NCBI RefSeq assembly: GCF_000427335.1
Contig: NZ_ATMR01000007.1
Span: 172,012-236,011, forward strand
Source of the DNA: Winogradskyella psychrotolerans RS-3
Lineage (GTDB): Bacteria; Bacteroidota; Bacteroidia; Flavobacteriales; Flavobacteriaceae
Length of the DNA: 64,000 bases
Direction: 5' to 3'
Position numbers and translations under genes: made by a program. Shown here one piece after another: positions 1 to 9,903 of the stretch. The notes under the pieces are model-generated. The model was not told the origin of the DNA. It worked only from the letters and a program-made list of their open reading frames with translations, and made no database searches. Every line of letters begins with the position of its first letter. The first letter of the stretch is position 1.

Positions 1-450
1 TTTGAAGGAGAATATGCCGCAAATGATGGTATTAGAGATGGTAAAGTTCAGAAAGGAGATGTCGTCGTCATTAGATATGAAGGACCAAAAGGTGGACCTG
101 GAATGCCCGAAATGCTAAAACCAACGGCTGCAATTATGGGAGCAGGTCTAGGTAAAGATGTGGCTTTAATTACAGACGGTCGTTTTTCAGGAGGAACACA
201 TGGTTTTGTTGTTGGCCATATTACACCAGAAGCACAAGAAGGTGGTACCATAGCAGTTGTAAAAGATGGAGACATTATTACTATTGACGCAGAAACCAAC
301 TCCATCTCATTAGAAGTCTCAGAAGCAGAACTTCAAAGAAGACGTCAAAAATGGAAAGCACCAGAATTAAAATTTGAACGTGGTGTACTTTATAAATATG
401 CTAAAACAGTATCATCAGCATCTAAAGGGTGTGTCACAGACGAATTCTAA
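1..450 (+). CDS. ilvD: Dihydroxy-acid dehydratase, C-terminal part (truncated by window edge)
   Basis: IlvD is a [Fe-S] enzyme that dehydrates 2,3-dihydroxy-isovalerate and 2,3-dihydroxy-3-methylvalerate to the 2-keto acids of valine and isoleucine synthesis. The frame is open from base 1 and ends with TAA at 448-450, giving the last 149 residues of a protein usually about 560 long. Family motifs visible are [16 protein letters not shown] and GHITPEA. It is the first visible gene of an ilvD-ilvB-ilvN-ilvC-ilvA series, all on the plus strand, and ilvB follows after 154 bases. The start and any leader lie outside the window. Confidence 0.97.
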   Translation, partial: FEGEYAANDGIRDGKVQKGDVVVIRYEGPKGGPGMPEMLKPTAAIMGAGLGKDVALITDGRFSGGTHGFVVGHITPEAQEGGTIAVVKDGDIITIDAETNSISLEVSEAELQRRRQKWKAPELKFERGVLYKYAKTVSSASKGCVTDEF

Positions 451-604
451 AAAATTTCTTTGCAAAAAGGAATCTCTTAGTTAAAAAGCATCAAGCCAAT
501 CGCTGAAAAAGAGAACTAAAATATAAGTATAGAATAACCCATCTAGCATCCTAAGAGATGATAGATTTTAAAATGAGATTCCCAATTTAGCGGGAAGTAA
601 AAAC

Positions 605-2341
605 ATGAAAGAAACTCAAACCATACAAAATAAAACTAAAAGCACCGAAACTACAGAACGTATTTCTGGTAGCGAAGCTGTAATTAAATGTTTATTAGCC
701 GAAGGTGTTGATATCCTTTACGGTTATCCTGGCGGAGCCATCATGCCAGTTTATGACGAACTATATAAGTATCAAGATAAAATTCATCATGTGCTTACAC
801 GTCATGAGCAAGGTGCCACACATTCTGCACAAGGTTATGCTCGTATTTCAGGAAAAGTCGGTGTCTGCATGGCAACATCTGGACCTGGAGCTACCAATTT
901 AATTACTGGTATTGCTGATGCTCAAATCGATTCTACTCCAATGGTTTGTATCACTGGTCAGGTAGGTTCGCATTTACTAGGAAGTGATGCTTTTCAAGAA
1001 ACTGATATTGTCGGAATTTCTACACCTATTACCAAATGGAATTGTCAAGTTACTAAAGCGTCTCAAATCCCAGAGGCTTTTGCAAAAGCATTTTACATTG
1101 CTAGAAGCGGAAGACCCGGGCCTGTGTTAATAGATATTACAAAGGATGCTCAATTTGAAGAATTCGATTTTAAATACGAAAAATGCAAAGGCATTAGAAG
1201 CTATAAACCGATTCCTGATACGGATGAAAATTCGTTAAAAGCTGCAGCAGAACTTATCAATAATGCAAAAAAACCATTAGTCGTTTGGGGACAAGGAGTC
1301 ATTTTAGGAAAGGCCGAAGAAGAATTTAAGGCTGTTATTGAAAAGGCCGGAATTCCTTCTGCATGGACAATTTTAGGTGCTTCAGCAATCCCTACTTCTC
1401 ACCCATTAAACGTTGGTATGGTTGGTATGCATGGCAATTATGCACCAAATGTTTTAACTAACGATTGTGATGTATTAATTGCTATTGGAATGCGATTTGA
1501 TGATCGTGTAACGGGCAATTTAGAAACTTATGCTAAGCAAGCAAAAATCATTCATTTTGATATTGACCCTGCGGAAATAGATAAAAACGTAAAAACAGAT
1601 GTTGCTGTTTTAGGGGATTCAAAAGCCAGTCTAAAAAGTTTGTTACCATTATTGAATGAAAATTCTCATAATGATTGGCATCAAAAATTTAAAGATCTAT
1701 ATAAAATAGAATACGAAAAAGTAATTAAAGACGATTTGCATCCTACCAAAGAAGGCCTAACTATGGCTGAAGTGTTGAAAGAAATCAACATTCAAACCAA
1801 AGGAGATGCTGCGATTGTTAGTGATGTTGGTCAGCACCAAATGACTGCCTGTCGTTATGCCGAATTCAACAAAACCAAAAGTAATATTACGTCTGGTGGC
1901 TTAGGAACTATGGGATTTGCTTTACCTGCAGCTATTGGTGCAAAAATGGCAGCGCCAGACAGAGAAGTCGTTATGATCGCTGGTGATGGTGGTTACCAAA
2001 TGACGATTCAAGAATTAGGAACAATTTTTCAACAAAAAGTACCTGTGAAAATTGTGGTATTAAACAACGAATTCCTTGGTATGGTACGTCAATGGCAACA
2101 GTTATTTTTCGATAAACGCTATGCTTCTACCGAAATGGTCAACCCAGATTTTGTAGCCATTGCAAAAGGCTATTCTATTGAAGCACAAAAAGTAACAGAA
2201 CGTAAAGACTTAAAAGCTGCTGTAAAAGAAATGATTGACTGTGAAGGTCCTTATTTCTTAGAAGTTAGGGTAGAAAAGGAAGGGAATGTATTCCCAATGA
2301 TTCCAACCGGAGCAAGTGTTTCAGATATAAGATTAGAGTAA
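605..2341 (+). CDS. ilvB: Acetolactate synthase, large (catalytic) subunit
   Basis: This TPP enzyme condenses pyruvate with pyruvate or 2-oxobutyrate, the first common step to valine, leucine and isoleucine. The length of 578 residues is normal. The TPP-activating glutamate is E68 in RHEQG, after the YGYPGG turn (40-44). The C-terminal TPP/Mg motif GDGGYQMT lies near residue 460, followed by NNEFLGMVRQWQ. The first 20 residues are a polar extension. The ATG at 605 is the first in frame and has no clear Shine-Dalgarno, as is usual in this phylum. Its regulatory subunit ilvN follows after 89 bases. Confidence 0.97.
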   Translation: MKETQTIQNKTKSTETTERISGSEAVIKCLLAEGVDILYGYPGGAIMPVYDELYKYQDKIHHVLTRHEQGATHSAQGYARISGKVGVCMATSGPGATNLITGIADAQIDSTPMVCITGQVGSHLLGSDAFQETDIVGISTPITKWNCQVTKASQIPEAFAKAFYIARSGRPGPVLIDITKDAQFEEFDFKYEKCKGIRSYKPIPDTDENSLKAAAELINNAKKPLVVWGQGVILGKAEEEFKAVIEKAGIPSAWTILGASAIPTSHPLNVGMVGMHGNYAPNVLTNDCDVLIAIGMRFDDRVTGNLETYAKQAKIIHFDIDPAEIDKNVKTDVAVLGDSKASLKSLLPLLNENSHNDWHQKFKDLYKIEYEKVIKDDLHPTKEGLTMAEVLKEINIQTKGDAAIVSDVGQHQMTACRYAEFNKTKSNITSGGLGTMGFALPAAIGAKMAAPDREVVMIAGDGGYQMTIQELGTIFQQKVPVKIVVLNNEFLGMVRQWQQLFFDKRYASTEMVNPDFVAIAKGYSIEAQKVTERKDLKAAVKEMIDCEGPYFLEVRVEKEGNVFPMIPTGASVSDIRLE

Positions 2342-2430
2342 AACGAAGAAAATAGAATATAGAGAAAAAAGTAAAATAGAACTAAATATGAGTCTGTTTT
2401 CAATTTTCTTTTATTTATAATCTCAAAAAA

Positions 2431-2961
2431 ATGAGTACAGAAAACAAACAATATACCGTTTCAATTTATACGGAAAACAACATTGGATTGTTGAATAGAA
2501 TTTCTGCAATATTCCAAAGAAGACACATGAATATTGAAAGTTTAAATACATCACCATCAGAAATAGACGGTGTTTCAAGATTCACAATTGTCGTCAATAT
2601 TACCGAATCTCAAATGAAAAAGATTCAAGGTCAGATTGAAAAACAAGTCGAAGTTATAAAAGTCTATTATCATACAGAGGAAGAAATCATTTATCAAGAA
2701 TCCTGTATCTTCAAAATGAGATCTAACTTATTGTTTGATGAACGCCAAATTCAAAATATAATAAAAGAAAGCAACGCTAGAATTGTCACTGTAAATCGTG
2801 ATTTCTTCGTTATAGAAAAATCAGGTAGAAAAGAAGAAATAGATTTATTACATAGAGAATTAACCGTTTTCGGAATCATGCAATTTACACGTTCAGGTCG
2901 CATTGCTGTAACTAAAGACGAAATGAAAATATCAACAATGCTTAAAGCGTTGCAACATTAA
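2431..2961 (+). CDS. ilvN: Acetolactate synthase, small (regulatory) subunit
   Basis: This is the regulatory partner of IlvB, which activates the catalytic subunit and usually confers valine feedback inhibition. Residues 1 to about 80 form an ACT domain (YTVSIYTENNIGLLNRISAIF, with the glycine-rich ligand-binding turn ENNIGLL). The rest is the small-subunit C-terminal domain. The length of 176 residues is typical. It sits between ilvB and ilvC in the same operon. Confidence 0.95.
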   Translation: MSTENKQYTVSIYTENNIGLLNRISAIFQRRHMNIESLNTSPSEIDGVSRFTIVVNITESQMKKIQGQIEKQVEVIKVYYHTEEEIIYQESCIFKMRSNLLFDERQIQNIIKESNARIVTVNRDFFVIEKSGRKEEIDLLHRELTVFGIMQFTRSGRIAVTKDEMKISTMLKALQH

Positions 2962-3072
2962 ATTTAAAAAGAAATAAGAGAATAGAATAAAGAAAACAGA
3001 AGATTTAATGACATACAATTACAGTGTCTTTACTCTTTTATCTTTCTTCTATTTTCTCAAAAACAAAAAACA

Positions 3073-4572
3073 ATGTCAAATTATTTCAACACATTACCAT
3101 TAAGAGAACAATTAGATCAGTTAGGAAAATGCCGTTTTATGGACGCTTCAGAATTTGAAGATGGTGTAAACGCATTAAAAGGAAAGAAAATAGTAATTGT
3201 TGGTTGTGGTGCTCAAGGCCTAAATCAAGGATTAAATATGCGCGATTCCGGATTAGACATTTCTTACACGTTGCGTCAACAAGCTATTGATGAAAAACGT
3301 GATTCTTACAAAAACGCAACCTCTAACGGATTTACTGTTGGTACGTATGAAGAATTAATTCCAACAGCAGATTTAGTGTTAAACTTAACACCAGACAAGC
3401 AACACACAAATGTTGTAAAAGCCATAATGCCTTTAATGAAAAAAGGAGCAACTCTAAGTTATTCTCATGGTTTTAATATTGTTGAAGAGGGCACACAAGT
3501 TCGTGAAGACATAACAGTAATAATGGTAGCACCTAAATGTCCTGGAACTGAAGTAAGAGAAGAATACAAACGTGGTTTTGGTGTACCAACATTAACTGCT
3601 GTACATCCTGAAAATGATCCTGAAGGAAAAGGTTGGGCTCAAGCTAAAGCTTATGCTGCCGCAACTGGTGGTCATCGTGCTGGTGTATTAGAATCGTCTT
3701 TTATTGCAGAAGTGAAAAGTGATTTAATGGGAGAACAAACTATTCTTTGTGGTTTATTACAAACCGGAGCCATTTTATCTTTTGATAAAATGGTTGAAGA
3801 AGGCATAGAACCTGGTTATGCTGCTAAATTGATTCAGTTTGGTTGGGAAACGATTACCGAAGCATTGAAGCATGGTGGGATTACTAACATGATGGATCGT
3901 TTATCTAATCCTGCTAAACTAAAAGCATTCGAATTATCTGAAGAATTAAAAGGTATTATGCGTCCGCTTTTTGAAAAGCATATGGATGATATTATTTCTG
4001 GTCACTTCTCTCAAACTATGATGGAAGATTGGGCAAATGACGATATCAACCTCTTAACTTGGAGAGCTGCAACTGAAGAAACTGCCTTTGAAAAAACAGA
4101 ATTAACTTCAGATCACATTACAGAACAAGAGTATTTTGATCATGGTGTATTATTAATTGCTTTTGTGAAATCTGGTGTTGAACTCGCTTTCGAAACTATG
4201 GTGAGTGCAGGTATTATTGAAGATTCTGCTTATTACGAATCTTTACATGAATTACCACTTATCGCTAATACAATCGCTAGAAAAAAATTATTTGAAATGA
4301 ATCGTGTCATTTCTGATACAGCCGAATATGGTTGTTATTTATTTGATCATGCATGTAAACCGTTATTAACGGATTTCATGAAAACGGTAGATACATCTAT
4401 TATTGGTCAATCATTTTCAAAAACAACAGGAGTTGACAATATAGAGTTAATCGCTGTTAATGACGCGATTAGAAATCATCCTATCGAAGCTGTTGGTCAA
4501 CGTTTACGTGCGGCAATGACAGCAATGAAGGTGATTAAAACTGATGATGTGAAAGCATCTGTTTTAGCGTAA
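3073..4572 (+). CDS. ilvC: Ketol-acid reductoisomerase (class II)
   Basis: IlvC converts acetolactate or acetohydroxybutyrate to the dihydroxy acid, using NADPH and Mg. The Rossmann motif GCGAQG is at residues 44-49. The length of 499 residues matches the long class II enzymes with a doubled C-terminal knotted domain, as in E. coli, rather than the class I form of about 330 residues. The motif [14 protein letters not shown] is present after the Rossmann domain. A repeat palindrome follows the stop codon at 4583-4610. Confidence 0.97.
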   Translation: MSNYFNTLPLREQLDQLGKCRFMDASEFEDGVNALKGKKIVIVGCGAQGLNQGLNMRDSGLDISYTLRQQAIDEKRDSYKNATSNGFTVGTYEELIPTADLVLNLTPDKQHTNVVKAIMPLMKKGATLSYSHGFNIVEEGTQVREDITVIMVAPKCPGTEVREEYKRGFGVPTLTAVHPENDPEGKGWAQAKAYAAATGGHRAGVLESSFIAEVKSDLMGEQTILCGLLQTGAILSFDKMVEEGIEPGYAAKLIQFGWETITEALKHGGITNMMDRLSNPAKLKAFELSEELKGIMRPLFEKHMDDIISGHFSQTMMEDWANDDINLLTWRAATEETAFEKTELTSDHITEQEYFDHGVLLIAFVKSGVELAFETMVSAGIIEDSAYYESLHELPLIANTIARKKLFEMNRVISDTAEYGCYLFDHACKPLLTDFMKTVDTSIIGQSFSKTTGVDNIELIAVNDAIRNHPIEAVGQRLRAAMTAMKVIKTDDVKASVLA

Positions 4573-4582
4573 CAAAAATTAT

Positions 4583-4610
4583 CCTGCAAGGTTTCAAAAA
4601 ACCTTGTAGG
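4583..4610. repeat. Imperfect palindrome of the CCTGCAAGG/CCTTGTAGG family
   Basis: A stem-loop follows the ilvC stop, with arms CCTGCAAGGTTT and AAACCTTGTAGG. The same element recurs in at least eight other places in this window, always between genes or at a gene end. It has no T-run, so it is a repeat unit rather than a standard terminator. Confidence 0.8.
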
Positions 4611-4703
4611 TTTTAAGACAAAAAAAACTCTGTTTACTGCGAAAATTAAAACTTCGTAGAACATTAACTTTAAGATAAAATGAAAGTAGGTCATTCTCAA
4701 GAG

Positions 4704-4723
4704 ATTCCTGCTTTCGCAGGAAT
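4704..4723. repeat. ATTCCTGC-TTTC-GCAGGAAT hairpin touching the ilvA start codon
   Basis: A perfect palindrome with 8-base arms and a TTTC loop ends at the base before the ilvA ATG (4724). A stem here would occupy the ribosome landing site. The same sequence, in either orientation, occurs at 19125-19144 and near 51352 and 55639. Confidence 0.85.
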
Positions 4724-5989
4724 ATGGAAACCAAAACTACATACAGACCAACATTAAAAGCTATTGAAGCTGCAGCAGAAAAGTTAAAAGGTATTGCATC
4801 AGTAACACCTTTAATTAAAAACGCCAGATATTCTAAAGATTTTGATGCTAACATTTATTTTAAAAGAGAAGATCTACAAGTTGTACGTTCTTACAAAATC
4901 CGTGGTGCTTATAATAAAATATCCTCTTTGAGTCCTTCTCAAATTGAAAATGAGATTGTGTGCGCTAGTGCAGGAAACCACGCCCAAGGTGTTGCAATTT
5001 CATGTAAGCTTTTAAAAATAAAAGGGACTATTTTTATGCCTTCTCCTACTCCCAATCAAAAGATTGAACAGGTAAAAATGTTTGGGGAAGATTTTGTTGA
5101 AGTTGTTTTAGTTGGAGATACGTTTGACGATGCTTACCATGCCGCAATGCAACAAAGTGAAGAACTCAACAAAACGTTTGTACACCCTTTTAATGATGAA
5201 AAAGTTATTGAAGGACAGGCAACAGTTGGTTTAGAAATTATTGACCAAGCAGAAACGCATCCCATTCATTATGTATTTGTACCTGTTGGTGGTGGTGGAC
5301 TCGCAGCAGGATTGTCCTCTGTTTTTAAAATCTTATCACCTCAAACAAAAATCATTAGCGTAGAACCAAAAGGTGCTCCGGCTATGTTAACATCTATTAG
5401 AGCTAATAAAAACACGAAGTTAGACACCATCGATAGTTTTGTAGATGGAGCCGCTGTTAAGCGTGTTGGTGATTTAAGTTTTGCTATTTGCAAAGAGACA
5501 TTACATCGTGTGGTTACTGTAGACGAAGGTAAAATTTGTCAAACTATTTTAGACCTATATAATAAAGATGCTATTGTTGTTGAACCTGCAGGAGCTTTAA
5601 GTCTTTGTGCATTAGACCAATTTTCGGAAGAAATAAAAGGCAAAAATGTAGTGTGTGTTATTAGCGGAAGTAATAATGACATTACTAGAATGGCAGAAAT
5701 TAAAGAACGTGCCCTACTCTATGCCAATCTAAAACATTATTTCATCGTTAAGTTTCCACAACGTGCAGGAGCCTTAAGGGATTTTGTGGTTGATATTTTA
5801 GGTTCAAATGATGATATTACACATTTCGAATACACCAAGAAAGCTAACCGCGAAAACGATGTGGCCGTAGTTGGCATACAATTAAAATCACCTGATGATT
5901 TAGAGCCATTAATTACCAAAATGAAACTTCATAATTTCTATGGAGATTACCTAAATGACAAACCCGATTTATTTCAATTTTTAGTATAG
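4724..5989 (+). CDS. ilvA: Threonine deaminase (biosynthetic)
   Basis: This PLP enzyme deaminates threonine to 2-oxobutyrate, the isoleucine-specific entry to the pathway. The PLP lysine is K58 in SYKIRGAYN, and the phosphate cup is the VGGGGLAAG motif. After the catalytic domain, from about residue 330, there is one ACT-like regulatory segment, so this is the shorter form (421 residues) with one such domain rather than two. It is last in the ilv series, 151 bases after ilvC, with two repeat palindromes between them. The ATG at 4724 gives the expected N-terminus. Confidence 0.95.
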   Translation: METKTTYRPTLKAIEAAAEKLKGIASVTPLIKNARYSKDFDANIYFKREDLQVVRSYKIRGAYNKISSLSPSQIENEIVCASAGNHAQGVAISCKLLKIKGTIFMPSPTPNQKIEQVKMFGEDFVEVVLVGDTFDDAYHAAMQQSEELNKTFVHPFNDEKVIEGQATVGLEIIDQAETHPIHYVFVPVGGGGLAAGLSSVFKILSPQTKIISVEPKGAPAMLTSIRANKNTKLDTIDSFVDGAAVKRVGDLSFAICKETLHRVVTVDEGKICQTILDLYNKDAIVVEPAGALSLCALDQFSEEIKGKNVVCVISGSNNDITRMAEIKERALLYANLKHYFIVKFPQRAGALRDFVVDILGSNDDITHFEYTKKANRENDVAVVGIQLKSPDDLEPLITKMKLHNFYGDYLNDKPDLFQFLV

Positions 5990-6069
5990 GTTAACATATA
6001 CTTAACCCACATAAAGGATACAATTAAGTATCTTTATTACTTACAATTAATAGTTCAAAACAAGTTAAT

Positions 6070-7662
6070 ATGACTTCAACATTTGTGAATATTCCAGAAC
6101 AGTTTCAAATTAAAAATTTAGTCGACCAGAACACCTATTTAGTAGACGGCGCACTGATTCCTTGGCGAGGAGAAACTTCTAAAGTATATTCTACAATTTC
6201 CTCCACTGAAGATTACAAACCAACATTACTTGGAACTATTCCTACTTTAGGAAAAAAAGAAGCTATAAGAGCATTAGATTCTGCTGTTTCTGCATACAAT
6301 AAAGGACAAGGGTTGTGGCCAACAATGAAAGTTGTAGATCGGATTGCTTGCATGGAAAAATTTGTAGAACAAATGAAAACCAAACGTGAGGAAGTTGTAA
6401 AATTATTAATGTGGGAAATTGGCAAAAACCTACCAGATTCTGAAAAGGAATTTGATAGAACCGTTGAATACATTTACGACACTATTGAAGACTACAAACA
6501 AATGGATCGCGATAGTGCTAAATTTGTAAAGAGTTCTGGCGTTAACGCACACATTAGAAGAGGACCTTTAGGTGTTGTTTTGTGTTTAGGTCCTTATAAT
6601 TATCCGTTAAATGAAACTTTTGCTTTGCTGATTCCTGCATTAATCATGGGAAATACAGCCATTTTTAAACCAGCAAAACATGGTGTGTTATTAATTTCAC
6701 CATTATTAGAAGCGTTTAGAGATAGTTTTCCAAAAGGAGTTGTTAATATCATTTATGGTCGTGGAAGAACAGTTGCTGCGCCAATTATGCAATCTGGTAA
6801 AGTTGATGTTTTGGCTTTAATCGGAAATAGTAAATCAGCAAATGCGTTACAAAATCAGCACCCAAAAAGTAATAGACTGCGTTTAGTTTTAGGTCTTGAA
6901 GCTAAAAACCCAGCAATTGTGTTACCAGATGCCGATTTAGATTTAGCCATAGATGAATGTATTGCAGGAACCACTTCTTTTAATGGTCAACGTTGTACAG
7001 CTTTAAAAGTCTTATATGTACATGAAGACATTGTTGAAGAATTCAATAAACGTTTTTCAGCTAAAGTCGATGCTTTAAAATTTGGAAACCCATGGGAAGA
7101 TGGAGCTAAATTAACTCCATTACCAGAACCAGATAAACCAGATTACATTCAAGATCTAATTGACGACGCTACAGAAAAAGGAGCAAAAGTCATTAATGAG
7201 AAAGGTGGAGACACCACTGAAAACTACATATTTCCAGCGGTTTTATATCCTGTCACAAAAGATATGCGCGTCTTTCAAGAGGAACAATTTGGACCTGTAA
7301 TTCCTATCGTTCCATTTTCAGATATTGAAGAGCCATTAGATGATATGGCAGAATCTAATTACGGGCAACAAGTCAGTTTATTTGGAAACGATGTAAAAAC
7401 ATTAGCGCCATTAATTGATACTCTTGTGAATTTAGTTTGTCGGGTGAATTTAAATAGCTCATGTCAACGTGGACCAGATGTATACCCGTTTACAGGTCGT
7501 AAAGATTCGGCAGTTGCTACACTGAGTGTCCATGATGCTTTGCGTTCATTTTCAATTAGAACATTTGTAGCCTCTAAAGACAACGATTATAACAATGCTA
7601 TTTTAAAAGATTTATTAGATTCTAGAGCTTCAAACTTTGTGAGTACAGATTATATACTTTAG
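6070..7662 (+). CDS. gapN: NADP-dependent, non-phosphorylating glyceraldehyde-3-phosphate dehydrogenase
   Basis: This aldehyde dehydrogenase superfamily protein of 530 residues would oxidise glyceraldehyde-3-phosphate to 3-phosphoglycerate and make NADPH without ATP. The catalytic cysteine is C309 in [10 protein letters not shown], and the family motifs GPYNYPLNE and FKPAKHG are present. The GapN assignment rests on overall sequence character ([10 protein letters not shown] and the C-terminal [20 protein letters not shown]); another aldehyde substrate is possible. It lies 80 bases after ilvA and may be transcribed separately. An NADPH source next to the ilv and arg genes makes metabolic sense, but that link is inference. 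Confidence 0.85.
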   Translation: MTSTFVNIPEQFQIKNLVDQNTYLVDGALIPWRGETSKVYSTISSTEDYKPTLLGTIPTLGKKEAIRALDSAVSAYNKGQGLWPTMKVVDRIACMEKFVEQMKTKREEVVKLLMWEIGKNLPDSEKEFDRTVEYIYDTIEDYKQMDRDSAKFVKSSGVNAHIRRGPLGVVLCLGPYNYPLNETFALLIPALIMGNTAIFKPAKHGVLLISPLLEAFRDSFPKGVVNIIYGRGRTVAAPIMQSGKVDVLALIGNSKSANALQNQHPKSNRLRLVLGLEAKNPAIVLPDADLDLAIDECIAGTTSFNGQRCTALKVLYVHEDIVEEFNKRFSAKVDALKFGNPWEDGAKLTPLPEPDKPDYIQDLIDDATEKGAKVINEKGGDTTENYIFPAVLYPVTKDMRVFQEEQFGPVIPIVPFSDIEEPLDDMAESNYGQQVSLFGNDVKTLAPLIDTLVNLVCRVNLNSSCQRGPDVYPFTGRKDSAVATLSVHDALRSFSIRTFVASKDNDYNNAILKDLLDSRASNFVSTDYIL

Positions 7663-7793
7663 TGAAAGGTGGTTTGAAGCCACTCAATTTGAATTATTTA
7701 AAGTATTTTTTAAAAGAATTATGAATTTGATAAAAATTTCATAAAAGCCCACATATTGAGTCAATATTTAAATATTAATTCTAAATTTACATT

Positions 7794-7859
7794 ATGTTAA
7801 GTCAAAGAAATAGAATTGAAAGACCCACACGCTTGTTATTAAACAAGCGACGTCGCTAA
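7794..7859 (+). CDS. Arginine-rich leader peptide ORF (21 aa) before the arg operon
   Basis: The reading frame ATG...TAA encodes a 21-residue peptide with seven arginines: positions 5, 7, 10, 13, and three in a row (19-21) just before the stop. Arginine runs ahead of an arginine operon are what a ribosome-stalling attenuator needs. The final arginine codons lie in the descending arm of a hairpin (7830-7849) and in a 12-base perfect palindrome (7846-7857). What is seen is the ORF and the structures; the leader-peptide role is inferred from position and composition. The ORF is too short to be certain that it is translated. Confidence 0.6.
   Translation: MLSQRNRIERPTRLLLNKRRR
7830..7857 (+). 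promoter_or_regulatory. Two mutually exclusive hairpins at the end of the arginine leader ORF
   Basis: Structure 1 is CGCTTGTT (7830-7837) paired with AACAAGCG (7842-7849) over a four-base loop. Structure 2 is the perfect palindrome AGCGACGTCGCT (7846-7857). They share bases 7846-7849, so only one can form at a time. A ribosome stalled on the terminal arginine codons would cover this region. This resembles an attenuation switch, though neither stem is directly followed by a T-run. Confidence 0.5.
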
Positions 7860-8093
7860 TGGAATCTACTTTAAACCATTTAGTTAATCAATTTTAATTT
7901 TTTTTACATTGAACAATTCATCACATTTATTTCTTTTTTCAACTATAGCAGCCCCAACTACTAAGCTGGTTTCTGTACGCCATATTTTAAGTCGTCGCCC
8001 GTAAGGGTACAATTTATATTAGGAACTTAGGTGTGTCCAGTTCTTCATTCAAAAGAAAATCAAACATTTTATAATCTATAAAAAACAATCACA

Positions 8094-8723
8094 ATGAAAA
8101 TTGTTATTGCTGATAAATCGCATAGTATTTACGCAGAACTTATTTGCGAAACCATTGCCGAAGCTGCTAAAGTTAGAGGTACAGGTATTGCAAAACGGCA
8201 ACCAGAATACATCATTACCAAAATGGAAAACGGTAATGCTGTTATTGCTTTAGAAGGAGATCAGTTTGCTGGGTTCTGTTATATCGAAGCATGGAGTCAT
8301 GGTAAATTTGTGGCAAATTCTGGCTTAATTGTACATCCTGACTTTAGAAATATAGGACTCGCGAAACAAATTAAGAAAGTCATTTTTGATCATTCTAGAA
8401 CCAAGTTTCCAGATTCTAAAGTTTTTAGTATTACCACAGGTTTAGCTGTTATGAAAATGAATAGCGAATTAGGCTATAAACCCGTTACATTTTCAGAATT
8501 AACAGACGACCAATCCTTCTGGAAAGGCTGTCAAACATGTAAAAATTTCGATGTTTTAACACGTACAGAACAAAAAATGTGCTTGTGTACAGGAATGTTA
8601 TATGATCCTGCTAAAGCCGAAACATCAAAACCCAAAGAACGTCCTTACGACAAGAAAGTATGGACACGATTAAAATTGATAAAACAGAATATGTTTTTAA
8701 AAAAAGACAAAAAAGATGAGTAA
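8094..8723 (+). CDS. GNAT-family N-acyltransferase, candidate N-acylglutamate synthase
   Basis: A 209-residue GNAT protein is the first gene of the arginine operon, where an N-acetyl- or N-succinylglutamate synthase is required. The acyl-CoA-binding segment is VHPDFRNIGLAKQIK (80-94). After the GNAT core lies a cysteine cluster, C146-x2-C149 and C163-x-C165, followed by a basic tail, which could bind a metal. It overlaps argG by 8 bases, indicating coupled translation. It is not a classical ArgA (no amino acid kinase domain). The role is inferred from position; the SOTCase-like argF' suggests a succinyl donor. Confidence 0.75.
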   Translation: MKIVIADKSHSIYAELICETIAEAAKVRGTGIAKRQPEYIITKMENGNAVIALEGDQFAGFCYIEAWSHGKFVANSGLIVHPDFRNIGLAKQIKKVIFDHSRTKFPDSKVFSITTGLAVMKMNSELGYKPVTFSELTDDQSFWKGCQTCKNFDVLTRTEQKMCLCTGMLYDPAKAETSKPKERPYDKKVWTRLKLIKQNMFLKKDKKDE

Positions 8724-9903
8724 AAAATTAGTTATAGCATATAGCGGAGGATTAGATACCTCATACTGCGCAGTAAGTTTAAGTAAAGCAGGATATGATG
8801 TTCATGCGGTTAGTGTGAATACCGGTGGATTTACTCAAGAAGAAATTAAGACTATTGAAAGCAATGCCTATAAAATGGGCGTTTCGACATATAAGAACAT
8901 TGATGCTATTGCATCGTATTATGATAAAGTAATTAAGTATTTAATCTTTGGAAATGTTTTAAAGAACAACACTTACCCTTTATCTGTTAGTGCAGAACGT
9001 ATTATTCAGGCCATTGAAATTGTACAATATGCCAAAAGCATAGACGCCAAATATATTGCCCACGGAAGTACTGGAGCGGGAAACGACCAAGTACGTTTTG
9101 ATATGATTTTTCAAACTATAGCACCAGAAATTGAAATCATTACACCTATACGAGATGGAAGTTTAAGTAGACAACAAGAGATTGATTACCTTATAGAAAA
9201 CGGAATCGATATGTCTTGGAATAAAGCTAAATACTCAGTAAACAAAGGACTTTGGGGCACGAGTGTTGGAGGAGAAGAAACTTTAACATCTGAAAAACCA
9301 TTACCAGATTCGGCTTATCCTTCACAATTAAAACATTCAGATCCTGAAAAAGTAGTCTTAACATTTTCTAAAGGTGAATTAGTCGCTCTAAATGGTGTTG
9401 AAAATAATCCTGAAGTCAATATTGAAGTCTTAAACAATTTAGCATCTGCATACGCGATTGGCAGAGATATACATGTTGGAGATACGATTGTTGGTATTAA
9501 AGGACGTGTTGGTTTTGAAGCTGCAGCGGCTTTAATTATCATCAAAGCACATCATTTACTAGAAAAGCATACGTTGACGAAATGGCAACTGCAACACAAA
9601 GATTATTTATCTAGTTTTTACGGCATGCATTTACACGAAGGGCAATATTTAGATCCTGTAATGCGAGATATGGAAGCCTTTTTACAAAGTAGTCAAGATA
9701 AAGTTTCAGGTGATGTTATCGTAACGCTTAAGCCTTATCATTTTTCTTTAGATGGCATCAAATCTAAGCACGATTTAATGAATGCTAAATTCGGAAGTTA
9801 TGGTGAAGAAAATAAAGGTTGGACTGCAGATGAAGCCAAAGGATTTATTAAAATATTTGGCAATCAAAATAAGATTTATCAGCAAGTAAATTCAGAATCA
9901 TGA
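8716..9903 (+). CDS. argG: Argininosuccinate synthase
   Basis: ArgG joins citrulline and aspartate with ATP. The N-terminal ATP pyrophosphatase loop AYSGGLDTS is at residues 8-16, and AHGSTGAGNDQVRF lies near residue 115. The length of 395 residues is normal. Its start overlaps the GNAT gene by 8 bases and its stop overlaps argC in an ATGA, so the three genes are tightly coupled. Confidence 0.96.
   Translation: MSKKLVIAYSGGLDTSYCAVSLSKAGYDVHAVSVNTGGFTQEEIKTIESNAYKMGVSTYKNIDAIASYYDKVIKYLIFGNVLKNNTYPLSVSAERIIQAIEIVQYAKSIDAKYIAHGSTGAGNDQVRFDMIFQTIAPEIEIITPIRDGSLSRQQEIDYLIENGIDMSWNKAKYSVNKGLWGTSVGGEETLTSEKPLPDSAYPSQLKHSDPEKVVLTFSKGELVALNGVENNPEVNIEVLNNLASAYAIGRDIHVGDTIVGIKGRVGFEAAAALIIIKAHHLLEKHTLTKWQLQHKDYLSSFYGMHLHEGQYLDPVMRDMEAFLQSSQDKVSGDVIVTLKPYHFSLDGIKSKHDLMNAKFGSYGEENKGWTADEAKGFIKIFGNQNKIYQQVNSES

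Larger units (their letters stand above)
7663..8093 (+). promoter_or_regulatory. 431-bp leader region of the arginine operon
   Basis: No full-length gene is present in this gap. It holds a 21-codon arginine-rich ORF (7794-7859), overlapping hairpins at 7830-7857, a T-run at about 7898-7905 without an obvious strong stem, and a small GC hairpin near 7998-8007. The distance from the small ORF to the first operon gene is 234 bases, long for a simple 5' UTR. Together these suggest control in the leader, but no promoter was identified with confidence. Confidence 0.55.

Noticed and set aside
7909..8004. Second possible leader ORF (TTG start, ends SRRP-stop) in the arginine leader
   Set aside because: Only a TTG start, low arginine content and no structure around it; the 7794 ORF is the much better candidate.
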